45,352 nt of DNA from Tilletiaria anomala UBC 951. Its lineage: Eukaryota > Basidiomycota > Exobasidiomycetes > Georgefischeriales > Tilletiariaceae. The DNA lies in contig NW_013546893.1 of NCBI RefSeq assembly GCF_000711695.1, positions 1 to 45,352 on the forward strand, in the 5' to 3' direction. The translations under genes were made by a program, and so were the position numbers. The notes beneath the pieces were generated by a model, which made no database searches, was not told where the DNA came from, and worked only from the letters and a program-made list of their open reading frames with translations. Of the stretch, positions 33,129 to 45,280 are shown piece after piece (positions within the stretch are counted from its first letter, which is position 1; every line of letters starts with the position of its first letter).

Positions 33129-35947
33129 ATGGCGTTCTATCCAGACAACCGGTCGACGCCACCCGACTCGCTGCACGGTCACGGCCGCCATGCGCCCGAC
33201 ACATTGCCCATCCCCGAGGAGGACAAGGTCGATGCTAAGCTCTCCAGCTCAAACATCGCAGGCGCCACCTACGATACAGACCCAGAGAAGGTCCCCCAGA
33301 CACACGAGGGACAAGCCGAGCTAGGTGTCTACGACGCCGAGATCAACGACAACCTCAAGTTGGTCAACCCTCTCAAGGCGTTCACGCGCGAGCAGGTCAT
33401 TCAGCGTGCGCGATACTTTGCGACCGATCTGGCACAATTTCGCAACGACCCCGCGCTTGTGCAGACATTCGTCAAAGCTGCGCTTGTGGCGTGGTCCTCC
33501 ACCGGCGCAAGCAGTGGCAGCGGTGGCGCTGAGGACGCGCAGGAGAATGCCAAGATCAGCGAGGACGAGAGGACACATTTTGCGTTCGAAGACATCCCCG
33601 AGCTTGATGACGAGGACCGCAAGGTGCTCAGACGGGAAATACGAAACAAGTGGCAGCAGCCCAAGACATTATATGCCCTTGTCGTCTGCTGCTCGCTCGC
33701 CGCAGTCGTGCAAGGAATGGACCAGAGTGTCATCAGCGGAGCGAACCTGGTAAGCCCTGCTAGGGTGCGCCTTCTGCAAGCCCAACATTGCTGACGTGGG
33801 CTCATTTTCAATTTTCAGTTCTGGCCTGCAACCTTCGGCATCAGCGAGGAGACGGACCGCAACGAATGGCTAAAAGGGATCGTTAACTCGGCACCGTACT
33901 TTTCCTGCGCGCTACTCGCCAGCTGGTTCACTGCGCCGCTCAACCGCTACTTTGGGCGTCGAGGGACAATCTTCATCACATGCAGCATCGCATTCATTAC
34001 GTGAGCGAAGCCGGCGGATGTTTTTGATCGCTTCGCTTTCGTTGCTGACATCATGCTCGTTGGGTACACGCCCATAGCTGCCTCTGGGCAGCCTTCACCA
34101 ATTCGTGGTGGCATCTGCTCATCTCACGCGTCTTTCTCGGCTTTGGCATCGGGCCCAAATCGTCAACGGTACCCGTCTACGCGGCTGAGTCGACGCCGCC
34201 TGCGATCCGAGGCGGCCTGGTGATGCAATGGCAGCTCTGGACCGCGTTCGGCATCATGCTGGGCTATGTCGCGGACATGGCCTTCTACCCGATTCCTGAC
34301 CGCTCCGGCATCGACGGGCTGAACTGGCGCATCATGCTCAGCTCCGCGGGCATTCCCGCGCTCGTCGTCATGTCGCTTGTCTTCCTGAACCCTGAGTCGC
34401 CGCGCTGGTACTTGATGAAAGAGCGCTACGCAGACGCGTACACGGCCTTTTCGCGACTCCGCTCAACGCCGCTGCAAGCGGCGCGCGAGACGTACCTCGC
34501 GTACGAGAGCCTCGAGGCCGAGAAGGAGGTCGAGGTGCGCAACAGGGGCGCGCGCAGCCATCAGCGCACCCCCAGCATGTTTGAGCTGTTCAGCACGCCC
34601 CGTATTCGCAAAGGCCTCGCGACCGCGACGTTTGTCATGTTCATGCAGCAGGTGAGTTTGGCGGCTCCAGGGCCGGGGTTCACGTGGAAAATACATTCTT
34701 ATAATGGATTCTTCGGCAGTTTTGCGGAATCAATGTCGTTGCATACTTTGGATCCGTGATCTTTTCTCAGGTCAGTTCGCCTTCTTCCGCGTTGTTAATG
34801 TGTCTCAGCGGCTCATATCGACCGGTGCCTTGTTTCTTGCAGGCTGGCGCCTCGCAACTCGCTGCACTGGGTGCAAGTCTCGGCTTCGGAGCCCTCAACT
34901 TCCTCTGTGAGCATCATCTGGAAAGGGTGCATTCGGGCGAATAAGGCTGACTGTCGCACGGTATGCCTTTTTCTGATCACAGTTGGTATCCCGGGCATCT
35001 TCACCATCGACACGTTTGGCCGTCGTAACCTGCTCCTAGTCGGCTTTCCCGCAATGTCTGCCGCGCTCTTCTTCACAGCGTTTTCCTTTCTGATCGAGCA
35101 GGACGATCCGACTAGCAAGGCGCGTGTCGCGTGCGTCGCGATCGGCATCTATCTGCACTGTATTGCTTACTCGCCCACCGAGGGTCCCATCCCTTTCACC
35201 ATGGTGAGCAGATGCCGGTTCGAATGCGATTCGTGGACATGCTGCCTGGATACGAGTCTTGCTAACAAATCATCTCAACCGTGGATTCCCCTAGAGTGCC
35301 GAGAGCTTCCCACTTGCAGTCAGGGACAGCGGCATGTCCTGGGCTACGTCGGTCTGCGTAAGTAGTTTGCGCCATCTCTGATTTCATTCCTATTCGGCTG
35401 ACTCTGGATTGCTATGCCCCTTATTTAGTGGTTCTTCAACGGGGTGCTTTCGCTCACATGGCCGTCGCTTGTGCGTGCGTGGGGATCTACTGGTGCATTC
35501 TGCTGGGTCCGTATCCGTCCGCGCTGAGCTTCAAAACGAAGGGTAATGTTGGGCTGATAACCTATCTCTTCCATTGGGATTGGTCAGTACGCGGCTTGGA
35601 ACGTGTTCGGCCTGGTGTACACCTACTTCTTCCTTCCCGAGACGCGCGCACTGTCGCTTGAGGAGCTGGACAGCGTCTTCAGCGTCTCGCACCGGGAGCA
35701 CGCGAGCTATCACATGCGACACCTGCCGTACTTTACCAAGAAGGCGCTGTTTTGCGGCAGCGCGGCGAGGCAGCAACTGCAGGCGCCCGAGCCGCTGTAC
35801 GAGCACGAGAAGCTTTCGCTCGAGGAGCGGAGGAAGAGAGGCACGATGGCACCCAAGGCGGTCGGACGTGAGTCACGAAAAATGTGTGCTCTGGGCGCGC
35901 AACGGAACCAAGGCTGACCGCGCCTTTGCGCATACATCGCAGACTGA
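33129..35947 (+). CDS. MFS sugar/polyol transporter
   Basis: Plasma-membrane sugar-porter of the major facilitator superfamily. Exons 33129-33749, 33819-34000, 34078-34651, 34720-34770, 34843-34906, 34983-35203, 35295-35357, 35429-35506, 35588-35867 and 35943-35947; 712 residues. A cytosolic N-terminus of about 180 residues holds FTREQVIQRARYFATDL, a feature of a fungal transporter group with long N-termini. Then twelve expected membrane helices: AALVVCC-type helix 1 with QGMDQSVISGANL, GRRGTI loop, VYAAESTPPAIRGGL, PESPRWY, FCGINVVAYFGSVIF, FGRRNLLLVGF, PTEGPIPFTMSAESFP, and PETRALSLEEL after helix 12. Intron 8 has an atypical GTCCGT donor. The last intron is optional: unspliced, the frame ends at 35917 instead. 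Substrate unknown. Confidence 0.88.
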
Positions 35948-37253
35948 GCGACGAACGCCACACTCTGGTATCACAAATCACTGGGAAGACTGCATTGCTT
36001 GACTTGTTGCATGGATTGAATGGCTCTGCTTCGGATCGATGCAGCCTTTTGCTTGCCATCTGGGTGTCAACGACGATCTGAACTATTTCTCTGCTTGCTA
36101 TATGTAACATATCTGCTTCCACTCCACCTGGGATATCTCGTTGCCCCTCCGCAGCCCTCTGCTCCATGCGCGGCTCGGCACAAGATATGACATTGGCAAA
36201 AGCCTCTCCGCCTGTTGCACTGTTTAATGAGCCGGACGAAGTCGGCATTGGTACTCTCACTCAGACCACCAAATGCCCGAATGGTACAGGTAGCATGTGC
36301 ATAGAAGGCCCCTCCAGTGTCGGATCAGTTTTGGCTCGCGGCTGTCTGTAGTTGAGAGCCGAATTGGCTGGTGAAGCGCTGTGCGGGCGCCACACAAAAC
36401 GAGAGACGCAGCCGCGACAACCTCATGCGCTTGCTTGCTTGTTGCTCATAGCCGGCTCCCATTCAAAGTCGTGGTCGTGTTTGAACCGAGGTCTTGCTCT
36501 GGGCTCGACGTATAGGGTGCACCAAGTTCTGCACATGCAAGTGCCTACCAGCGTGTGGTACTCTCTCTACAGGGCCTGCCCTCGTCCTGCATACTGTCCT
36601 TGCCCATACTACCCCGCCAGGTGGTGAACTGCCCCGTGCTGTACAAGTCGTCGCTACCAATAAGCAGACAACTGCGGCCGCGGCTCAGCTCGCATCTCAG
36701 TCACAACTGCAGTTCTCTCAATTGAGATCGAGTATCACCCCTGCTTATAGATCCTACCCTTCTCGTGCAACTTCGAGAGCTTGCAGGTTCAAGTCGACAC
36801 CCATCACAAACGACCCGCCTGCGCCGCGAGCAATCATCGCGCCCGAGTTATTTCACTCTCACTCTGCCACTGGCGACGTCGGCTTCTCTACAGCTACTGA
36901 GGATCCCAACACGGCAGCGAAGGCAGAACACCGAGCTGCTTCGCCTCCCCCTCCAGAGGCCCACCACGACTTGTGCCCTACGAGCGCCTCGAGGACGACT
37001 TAATCGCCGCTTGGCATCATCTGTAGGCGGACCGAGATTTTCATCCGAACCAACGAGCCACGCGCTGTATGCACGCATCAACACTGCACGACACCCACCG
37101 ACGAGCCTGTTCTGCTTTTATCTGACCGTCACCGCGACGGGTGCCCTGAGTGAAAGCGAGACGAGTGCGTTTCGAAAGCTTGACCGTGTCGGAAGCACAT
37201 CGACCACGAGCTCACAAGCAGCAACGGCCGAGCACGCAACATTATCCGACACG
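35948..37253. other. Intergenic, upstream of the CDF transporter
   Basis: 1306 bases with no clear gene. The frame of the downstream transporter stays open from 36726 to 37254 without an ATG and is Arg/Ser-rich, which could encode a mitochondrial presequence by an unseen splice or a non-AUG start. A second open frame at about 36680-37003 is also Arg/Ser/Thr-rich. A GGTTCAAGTCG box near 36784 resembles a tRNA B-box but no cloverleaf is found. Confidence 0.4.
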
Positions 37254-38498
37254 ATGGCTCAAGAGTCAGGCATCAGGCAGAGGACAGCTGCAAATAGCAA
37301 CAGCGCCGAGAAGGAAGGGCACGCGCATCCACATGCACACTCGCACTCGCACCGCGCGTTTGGACATCACCATGACCATGCACACGAAGGCAGCGTCGAG
37401 GAGGCGGACAAACTCCTAGCAGCCCTCCAAGGCAAAGGCGACCGCGGGAGCAACATCACTGTCATCGGCCTCGCATCGAACATTGCTCTGTGCGCCAGCA
37501 AAGGCATCGCAGGCGTCTATCTCAACTCTGCCTCGCTCCTCGCGGACGCCGCGCACTCGTTCAGCGACATGTTCGCCGACATCGTCACGCTCTTCTGCTG
37601 GAAGATGTCCCAGAAACCTGCGAGTGCGACGCACCCGCTTGGTTACGGCAAGTATGAGACGATGGGTTCGCTTGGCGTCAGCCTCGTCCTCGTCGCTGGC
37701 GCAGTCGGTATCGGCTTCCACTCCTATGGCCTGCTGCTTGAGGCGCTCCAGCCAACATTGCAGAACGCACCCGCGGCTATACAGGCGATTGGACACTTTA
37801 CTGGCAGCATCGCGCATGCCGGCTCCTCCCTGCACGAGCATGGCGATGCGGGCACACTGGACCCCAACGCCATGTGGTTTGCATTGCTCAGCGTCGTCGT
37901 CAAGGAATGGCTCTACTGGGCTACGCTCAAGATTGCGCGGGAGGAGAACAGCAGCGTGCTTGAGGTGGGTCCGCATCGATGCTGCAACATCGTCCAACCT
38001 TTGATTGAAGGCTGACACCAATCCATTTGTACACACCCACAGGCAAATGCGCTACACCATCGCTCTGATAGCCTCTCATCGGGCATCACCTTCCTGGCAA
38101 TCGGCGGATCATGGCTCGGCTTCCCGATTCTCGACCCACTGGGCGGTCTCCTCGTCGCGGGTCTGATCGGCAAGCAAGGTGCGGGCCTGCTTATCAGTGC
38201 ACTAGGCGAGCTCTCCGACCGCGGCGTCGAGCCGTCCGTCCTGCGCGACTTCGACGCGGCGTTGGCAGGGGTTCAGCAGACGCTAGGGCAGCAGCTGCTC
38301 ATCACCTGGAGAGACTTACGAGCCGTCAAGAGCGGCGTCTCGACGTTTGTCGACGTCACACTGCTCCTGCCGCCGGACATGTTGCTCAGCAAGGCGCGTG
38401 ACATCGAGCAGGCCGTCAAGAAGGCGCTCACGGCGGCAGTGAAGGGCGTCAAGGAGGTGCGCGTGCACTTGGACACGGTCGCGGCGCCGCGGATATAG
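37254..38498 (+). CDS. MMT1: Cation diffusion facilitator, mitochondrial Mmt type
   Basis: Exports or imports divalent metal (iron/zinc) across a membrane; Mmt1/2 in yeast act in mitochondria. Exons 37254-37964 and 38043-38498; 388 residues from the first in-frame ATG. A His-rich N-terminus (residues 22-45) may bind metal. Helix 2 carries the metal-site motif LLADAAHSFSDMFAD and helix 5, in exon 2, HHRSDSLSSG; HPLGYGKYETMGSLGVSL follows helix 2. A cytosolic C-terminal domain (VSTFVDVTLLLP, VRVHLDTV) completes the fold. The chosen start is the first ATG, but the frame is open 500 bases upstream, so a presequence may be missing. Mmt versus the related SLC30A9 group is not settled. Confidence 0.85.
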
Positions 38499-38625
38499 TT
38501 GCCAGTCGCGACGGGCGGCTTCGATCTGCTTGTATGCAAGCCCTTTGAGTACACGCTAGAAGGCAAGAGAAGTCCAACAAAAGAGTGCATATGTTACAGT
38601 TGCAGCTTCTGCGGAGATGGCTCGT

Positions 38626-40976
38626 TCATTCCCATAGCTTGATCAACCCGTCCCACGAACCGGTGAGCACCTTTGACTGTGGAAATGAAAAGAGATGCAG
38701 TCAGCAAGGGTGTACAGGAGCGGGCTAGGCGTTTCCTTCGAGTCGGCACTCCGATCAGCAACTCACCGTCTCGTGCGGCAGCCACTCATGCGTGATGACG
38801 ACCTCTCGATGTGCACGTATCCTCTTCAGCGTCCGGCCGCTCTTCCAGTCCCAGAATACGAGGTTACCCTCGCTGTCGCCCGAGCTGACGAATCGGCCGT
38901 CCGGGCTAAAGCCGACTTGGCAGGCGAATCCCGCGACGTTGTGACCTTTGAAGATCTTCTTCCTGTTTTGCCGGAAAGAGTCGGCGGCGTAGATGAGCAC
39001 TTGGTTGTCGAGCGACTGGCAGCCGAGCCATTTCTCTGTTAAAAATGGAGAATGCGTCGTCAGCACTACCTCATACGAAAGAGACCACATGTTCAGCAAA
39101 GCCAAGTGGGGAAAGGTGACTCACTATTTGGCGAGAGGGTGACGCTGGGCATTGAGTACATAGTCGGATCTGCAATGTACTTGATGACGACAGGAATATC
39201 GAAGTCCCACGCGCGCATCGTCTTGTCGTCACTTGTCGTGACGAACCTGCGATTCTCATCAACGAACGTGATCGAGTTCACTGGGCCGAGATGTTGGTCA
39301 TACTCTTGCGTGATTTCCTTGCTCTTGGTGTCCCACTGCACAATTTTCTTATCGGACATGCCTGCGAGGAAAATGTGCTGCTTGTCCTCATCTGGATGGA
39401 ACTTGATACAATACGGGATTTTGCCATTCGAGAATGCCTTCAGGCATGCGCCCGTCTCGGTATCCCACAGCTTCACCTGGCGATCGTACCCGGCTGACAA
39501 GAAGCGGCGACCATCGTTGCTGAAGGTGATATCACGTACGGCGTTGTTGTGACCCATGAATGTGCGCAAGCAGTTGCCTTCGTGGTAGATGTCCCAGAGC
39601 TTGACCTTCGTGTCCATCGAAGCGGACAGCATGAGATGCCCTGATTGGGGGAAAAGCCGGATGGCGCTGATGCCTTTATTGTGCCCCTTGAATTCGTGCA
39701 GGCAGCCTTTGGGAAGGTAGCAGGTCTGCGTGCCTGCCTCGCCCAGTAGATTCGTGTCGACATCGGTCGGGATATGCATATATGTCCGCCCTTGATAGTC
39801 ATACATGGACTTGCCTGAAGAAGCGCACGCGAAGGCAGGGAAGACACCAGATTCGAAGTCAGGTACGGTTAGAATAAAAGAAGCAATGAAAGCAATTGTG
39901 AGACTCACCATGAAAGATGCTCTTCTCAGTCCCGATCTGCTCTTGTTTCTCTCGCTTCTCTTTGGACTTTTCCTTCTCACTCTGTCGCTGTGCTTTCCGT
40001 TCTTCAGCCGCTTTGAGCTCCTCCTCGCTGGGCCCAACTCCATCAGGTACGTGGACGTTCTCGCCTTCCCATCCACCCCAGGGCCCCACATATGCTCCGT
40101 CACCCTCAACAACGCTCGGATCGCCCTGCCGAGCTTGGCGCTTCGCTTTCATCTCCTTGGTACGATTGCGCAAGACAGTATTTGGCAAGCCTGAGTTGTG
40201 GTCAAATGCCAACGCAACGTTTCTCGCAGCGGCCTTCTGCGCGTCCCCGACGAGAGCACCTGTGCCAGCATGAATGGTCGATGGGTCGTATGCGTATCCA
40301 AGTGTGTCGAACGAGCGCTGCTGGTTCGCAAAGTCGAATTCGCTGATATGCGCTTGTTCAACGTGGCCGCCTAGCGTGTTTTGTTGCGCGCCGAGCTTCC
40401 GCGTTGAGTATGGGTTAGAAGGCCCGAGGATCGGTGCGGTCATCGCTTCGTATGGTAGATTCACATTCATCACGGTGTCAGTCGGTCGCAGAAGCATCTC
40501 TGTAGATGGGTCATCCGCCTACATCCAGGTGAATTAAGAGACCTCAGCATCACTTTACGCAGCAGAAGACCCTAAATTGTACTCACCTCTGGCTCTACAT
40601 CTGGCGCAGCCACTATTAGCGCGTTCGACGAGCTCCCTGACGGCCCAGCCGCAGGCCAAGTTACAGATCCGCTTCCATCTTCGTTGCCCTTTCTCCGCTT
40701 TGATTTTCTACCATTCCTGCTTTCTCCAATGTGCGCATCACTAGCGCCTGGGCCTGCCGCCACCGGAACGACGCGTTTGAGCCCAAAGTTGGTTGGGTCG
40801 AACGGCTCGTCATCGTCATCATCATCTTCTTCTTCTTCGTCGTTTTGATCTGCATTTACGCCATCGCTGCAAGATGTGGGGCTTTGAGGCATTCGTTCGG
40901 CGGGCCGGCTTGGACCTCCAACATTGGATTTATCGTCGTCACTGTCCGAGGCGTAATTTGCAAGAAGAGACGCCAT
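38626..40976 (-). CDS. PRP17: PRP17/CDC40 WD-repeat splicing factor
   Basis: Nuclear spliceosome factor acting at the second step of splicing. Exons 40976-40587, 40518-39909, 39814-39125, 39035-38767, 38676-38626; 669 residues. N-terminus [15 protein letters not shown] with a long acidic run and a basic patch GRKSKRRKG, then [17 protein letters not shown] and [10 protein letters not shown], which are typical of the family. The C-terminal half is a WD40 propeller: [63 protein letters not shown]-type blade, [27 protein letters not shown], and a last blade completed by the 17-codon terminal exon ([14 protein letters not shown]). Human PRP17 is 579 residues, so the extra length is in the N-terminal region. 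It is convergent with the CDF gene (127 bp apart). Confidence 0.95.
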
Positions 40977-41507
40977 CTGTGTGAAAGCGAACAGGGTCTT
41001 CAGAAGGGCCAAAAGAGGAGCACGGCGTCCCGAGAGTCGAAGGGAAACGGATGCAGCGCGCTGTGTTGCTTGTAGTCTCGTGTCATTGGACGACCAAGTT
41101 GGACGCTAAAAGGAAGATGGATGAAAATGAGAACAAGTCAGCGTTGTCCAACGGGCAGCGACAACGAATAACAAGATGGGTCGGTGATTATGTAATCATA
41201 AAGATACCTTCCACACTCCAAATTGGTCAAAGGAAGTCTCATCGTCTCCATGATATCCTCGACTCGAGAGGCGTCAACCAAATCGAACCATATTTGGCAA
41301 TTGTCATGCGGCCTCGTTCATGCTTGGCTGGACATCCATGATGTACTGATTCTCTTCGCCCCACGGGGCGATAAATGTAGTGCCCATCAGCGCTTTCCAC
41401 CCAGAAGTACCTATTCAATTTGTTATTGTTCGACATTGAACTGACGAATCGGCTCGCTCAGTCGTGACTTGGAATGATCCTCGCGTCCAAGCGTGCCATC
41501 GTCCGCC
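40977..41507. other. Intergenic, upstream of PRP17
   Basis: 531 bases between the PRP17 start and the start of a decayed P450 on the other strand. No gene or named site is apparent; short frames only. Confidence 0.5.
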
Positions 41508-42138
41508 ATGGAGTTGCTCTGGCACAGCATGGGGTTTCTCGGGATCCTCATCACTGCCCTTTGCGGCACACCCCTCGTTTGAATCCTCTACTTATGCCAT
41601 CTGTTTCCCGCATCATCATGGTCAATATCTTTGGCATCAGCCTTACGCACACTTTCCTGCCGTCCGCCATCGAAGCCGGTGGTATCTCATTCCCTCCTCG
41701 GCGACAGCCCGACCATGAGGGGAGAACCTGATGGCCATGCTGTCAAGCTCTGGACCCTCGAGCTTGGCTCTGATGACTTTGTGTACAGGGACTTGGGCAT
41801 ATCTGGTTCGATGTTCCACAGACAATGAATGGCACGGGGTTTCACACGCAAGTTCTCTCCTTCCTTTCGGGCCCAAGATGTTGCACCGGCAATCAGTGGG
41901 TTCCATCGCCGGCCATATTACGGTTCAATTGCCACACAGCTCATGCCAAGTCTGTCATCCCCGCAGATTTCCACTTGGGGAAGGCGAAGCGCTTCTGATG
42001 AAGCTGATTCATGCTTTCAAGTTTGAGCAGATCGACGACTGGGAGTTGGAATCAACGTCTGGGGTTGTCGCGCGCTGCATGGTCCTTGGGAAAGGATCGG
42101 TTAGCACAGAGATGCTGCTGAGGATTTCTCGCGCATAG
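41508..42138 (+). pseudogene. Decayed cytochrome P450 lacking its middle
   Basis: Plus-strand remnant. From an ATG at 41508 the frame gives a hydrophobic N-terminal anchor (MELLWHSMGFLGILITALCG), crosses a stop at about 41580, and runs to 41828 with LGSDDFVYRDLGISGSMF, similar to the N-terminal domain of basidiomycete P450s. Just after it, in a shifted frame, comes the end of a P450: SSLLPFGP (heme-loop start), an out-of-frame CTGNQ at 41882-41896 matching the cysteine-ligand loop, then HAFKFEQIDDWELESTSGVV and a final LRISRA at 42135. About 330 residues that should hold the I and K helices are missing, so this is an internally deleted, frameshifted pseudogene. Family call rests on motif order. 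Confidence 0.55.
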
Positions 42139-45100
42139 AAGAATTTCCTCTGCACTGCCTCTAACCCTCTGACGGTATGGACTCAACTCACTATGGACGC
42201 TTCAGAGGACCGCTGCATTATATTTTTATCCTTGCTTTCGAATCGCAAAGCCTTTTCCATATTCAGGCGAACGGAAGTGACCTGCAAGCGGAACACTGAT
42301 TGAGTGAAGCTTGCGCTATAATATAGACCAGAGTAAATGTTGGTTGAGACTATGTATTCATCGCTTTGTTGTGGACAATTCGACACTGTGCGCGCCGGAT
42401 GCTTGCCGAGACACAAATCAGAAAGGCGTCTTTCCTCTTGCGCCTCAGACCGGCATAGAAGCAGGGATATCGATGACCATGACCCCAACCTGAACGTATC
42501 GCCCATCCTCCGAACGCATCGCCGCTGTGCGGAAAGGGCGCGTCCGAATCAAGTGCCACACGGCATGAAGAATAGCAGGTGACGGACGCAGATCAGCTGC
42601 ACCAGCGGCAGTAGGAGATGAAGAAGCGCCTTATTCTCATTCGATTCGGTCTTTCCCTCTGATTTGGGAATGATACCGCTGACTTTCCGCTGCCAAATGC
42701 AGCGCCAGACCTTGTCCATCCAAGGCGGCTGGTCAGGGTTGTCGCGTTCAGAGAAGAGCGCCTCATCGCATCAATCGTAAAGCCGCGTTGCGCAAGCCGC
42801 TGGCAGCTTCTCTTCTCCTTCTCGGCTCCTCACGGAGACCTGAACTTGGGCCAGCATCGTAAAGTGGAGGACGGCGTTGCCGTACAACCAGGCGTCTGCA
42901 GCGTCAATTTTGTTCAACGCAGCCCTGTCTTATGTTGGTGCTTGGTGTTGATGGGCGCGCCGCTCAAGTGACCTTTTCGATGGGGTACCGATGAAAGCAG
43001 CACAAATCCCAATACCAGTGCGACTCGGGTGCTGTGTCATCCACGCTACCAGTTTTCCGGCGCAGGGCCAGAGCACAATGGTCCTGAGAGAGGGTGTACC
43101 TCCGCGTCAGGTGCTCGCCTCTCGACTCGATGGCCTCAACCCATTCACGATGACTCTGGGAGCCTTGCGCGGGATGGGGCGATGGACAAGCGGATGGACA
43201 TTGGAAGTGGCGATGTTTAAAGCGACGTAGGCGAAAGCCTTGTCCTTAAAGCTGTATAGCGGACGCTATCCATTTTCGAGAAAGCCATACCCTCTAGCGC
43301 ACCTGTGAGGGCAGTTGAAGCCTACCATGATTTGACGCAAACCTACACGCGTCATATTGACATGGGACGTTTCGATGCCGGACTTTGGCATGACTGCTAC
43401 GCGACCGGGCGCATAGTGGATTGAGTCGTAGCCTCTTCCCCCAAAGGAGGACGGCGCGATTCAGGGCCAACATGAGACCGAAGGTGACCCATCCATTTCA
43501 GGAACATGATCGTCCTCAGGGCACCACAATGGCCAAGCGATGGCCCCATAACCCAACCAGGCATAAAGAGGAAAACGGGGCACGTAGTGGCTTCTCGGCA
43601 GCTTCGAGCCATGAAGCAGGGAATATGCTTTGAAAGATTTCATTGACGGACACGTCTAGGTCCCCAAAGCCCAAGCGGTATAGTCGAAAGCGGCACGCGG
43701 CTGTGGGAACATGCAACCGCGTGAAAACATCCCCAAACAGATCGGTAATGTGCAGGATAACCTCTTTGTCAACTGGCCATAGACACGCCCATATTGACAG
43801 CCGATTCTTGATTACCTTGCTGCACAGGTCGTCGTCAAATTGAATCTGCTGCTCCTCCACGAGGATGTGAATTGGCCCAGCAAAGCCTTGTTCGTCATTG
43901 TGTTGAAGCAGCTCGTATGTGGCGATTTTGCTAAGATCAGGCGCCAGAGCAGCGAAGATACGTCATGAAGCCGATGCTTTGAAGAGAAGCCGGGGATGGG
44001 CCGCGAAAGGGGGAGGGCTTCTGAATTGACTCGAAGAGAGCACAGGCTGTGCGCCAGGCTTCAGTGTTGCTAGAATCAGTAAAGCGTGAATGTGCTCATT
44101 TCAGACACAAATCCGTCATCGACCGCAACTTGGAGTTGACATATCCATCGAGCAGTTTTGCGGTCGGTCGACCCGGTGCAGAGCTGGCTGCCGGTCGGGC
44201 TTCAGCATTCTCGCTGTTCGCCGGGAAGTCTAGAGCGATTCAGCCCATGGTGTCGCCTAGGTCCAAAGCACTTTCATTTGGCCAAAATTACCTGCCGGGG
44301 AACCCCGGTGACACATTGACCAAGTTCATACAGAGGTCTTCGCCGCTTCATAGATCTCGTGCCTGGATATTTGGTTCGATATGGTGGCATTTGAAGCCTG
44401 GCAACCAGTGGTTCCCAGAAGTCCGAGCCCAAGGTCCCAAGCAATTCTCCCGTGGAAGTCCACTCCAGGCGCTGGCGATATCCAGGAGTATGGTGCGCGA
44501 GGAATTCGCCTGTTGGCCTCTGCTTGTCAAGGAAACGCACGCGAAATCTTCTGCCAGCGGCCTATCTCAAGAGGGAAATTGTTTAGAGAATGTCGGGTCC
44601 AGATGCAGCGCGTGCTGGAATATGCGGAGGCAGAGGAAGCCAAGGTTGGTTCTGACAGTTTCACGAATGCTCTTTAGGTGTGCAGAAGAGCATGCGTGTC
44701 TCTTGAGAATAGAATGGAAGCAAGCTCCCGCAAGCGAACGCCCACGTCACCAGGAAGCTCGTCCAACTTGCCGCACATGATGACAACGGAGCTGCGCGCC
44801 CAAGGTCGATCCATTCATTCTCCCCGATCACTTGTCCTCGTAACGTGGAGCAGCCAGCCAGCGAAGGCTGGTCGCACAGCATGCTGCATTCCTGCAAGAG
44901 AGGGTGTCCTGCCACAAAAGTTCAGGGTGGACGACGGAACGACTGACAATTTATGAGGACGGCGAGCAAGCGACGACCGTGCGTACCTTTGAGTGCCAGC
45001 TTCTCGCACGAGAGAATGTCGCCCCTGTCTCGGCCGAATGTTGTTGCGTTGGAACCATTTCTCGTGCGAGACTGGCAGCTGTTCGAGCTCGGGGCGAGCC

Positions 45101-45220
45101 GCGATTGCCGTCGTTTTAAGCAGTGGTGACGATGCATTCAGTGCTGGGGCAACATGGGCGGTGACATCGGCATATCGACGAGCGTCTCCCGGTCCCCTCT
45201 GCGCACCCATGCTCAGCTAT
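42139..45220 (-). pseudogene. Region of apparently decayed coding DNA, unidentified
   Basis: No intact gene in about 3 kb. The minus strand has several short protein-like tracts in different frames: KIDAADAWLYGNAVLHFTML and PWMDKVWRCIWQRKVSGII near 42930-42650, an open stretch at 43860-43516 beginning EEQQIQFDDDLCSKVIKNRL, and ISNQISRHEIYEAAKTSV near 44350. They read like one or more old, broken genes or elements, but I recognise no family and do not try to join them. Coordinates are approximate. Confidence 0.3.
44994..45077. repeat. Imperfect inverted repeat
   Basis: Arms 44994-45015 and 45058-45077 share TGCCAG then TCTCGCACGAGA in opposite orientation, separated by about 42 bases. It could form a hairpin or be the end of a small inverted-repeat element; no target-site duplication is evident. 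Confidence 0.6.
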
Positions 45221-45280
45221 GGTATATACATCTATGCTATATATATCCATGCTATATACATCTATGCTATATACACCTGT
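45221..45280. repeat. 15-bp minisatellite, four copies
   Basis: Four adjoining copies of GCTATATACATCTAT with a few base changes between them (45221, 45236, 45251, 45266). The AT-rich tract stands out from its GC-rich surroundings. Confidence 0.85.

Noticed and set aside
36765-36800. A possible tRNA gene (B-box-like GGTTCAAGTCG)
   Set aside because: No A-box at the right distance and no cloverleaf can be drawn.
44049-44780. A 243-codon plus-strand frame
   Set aside because: It lacks any family motif and coding-like composition, and the minus strand of the same DNA looks more protein-like; most likely chance in decayed DNA.
45221-45280. CRISPR-like repeat array
   Set aside because: The units adjoin without spacers; this is a minisatellite in a eukaryotic genome.
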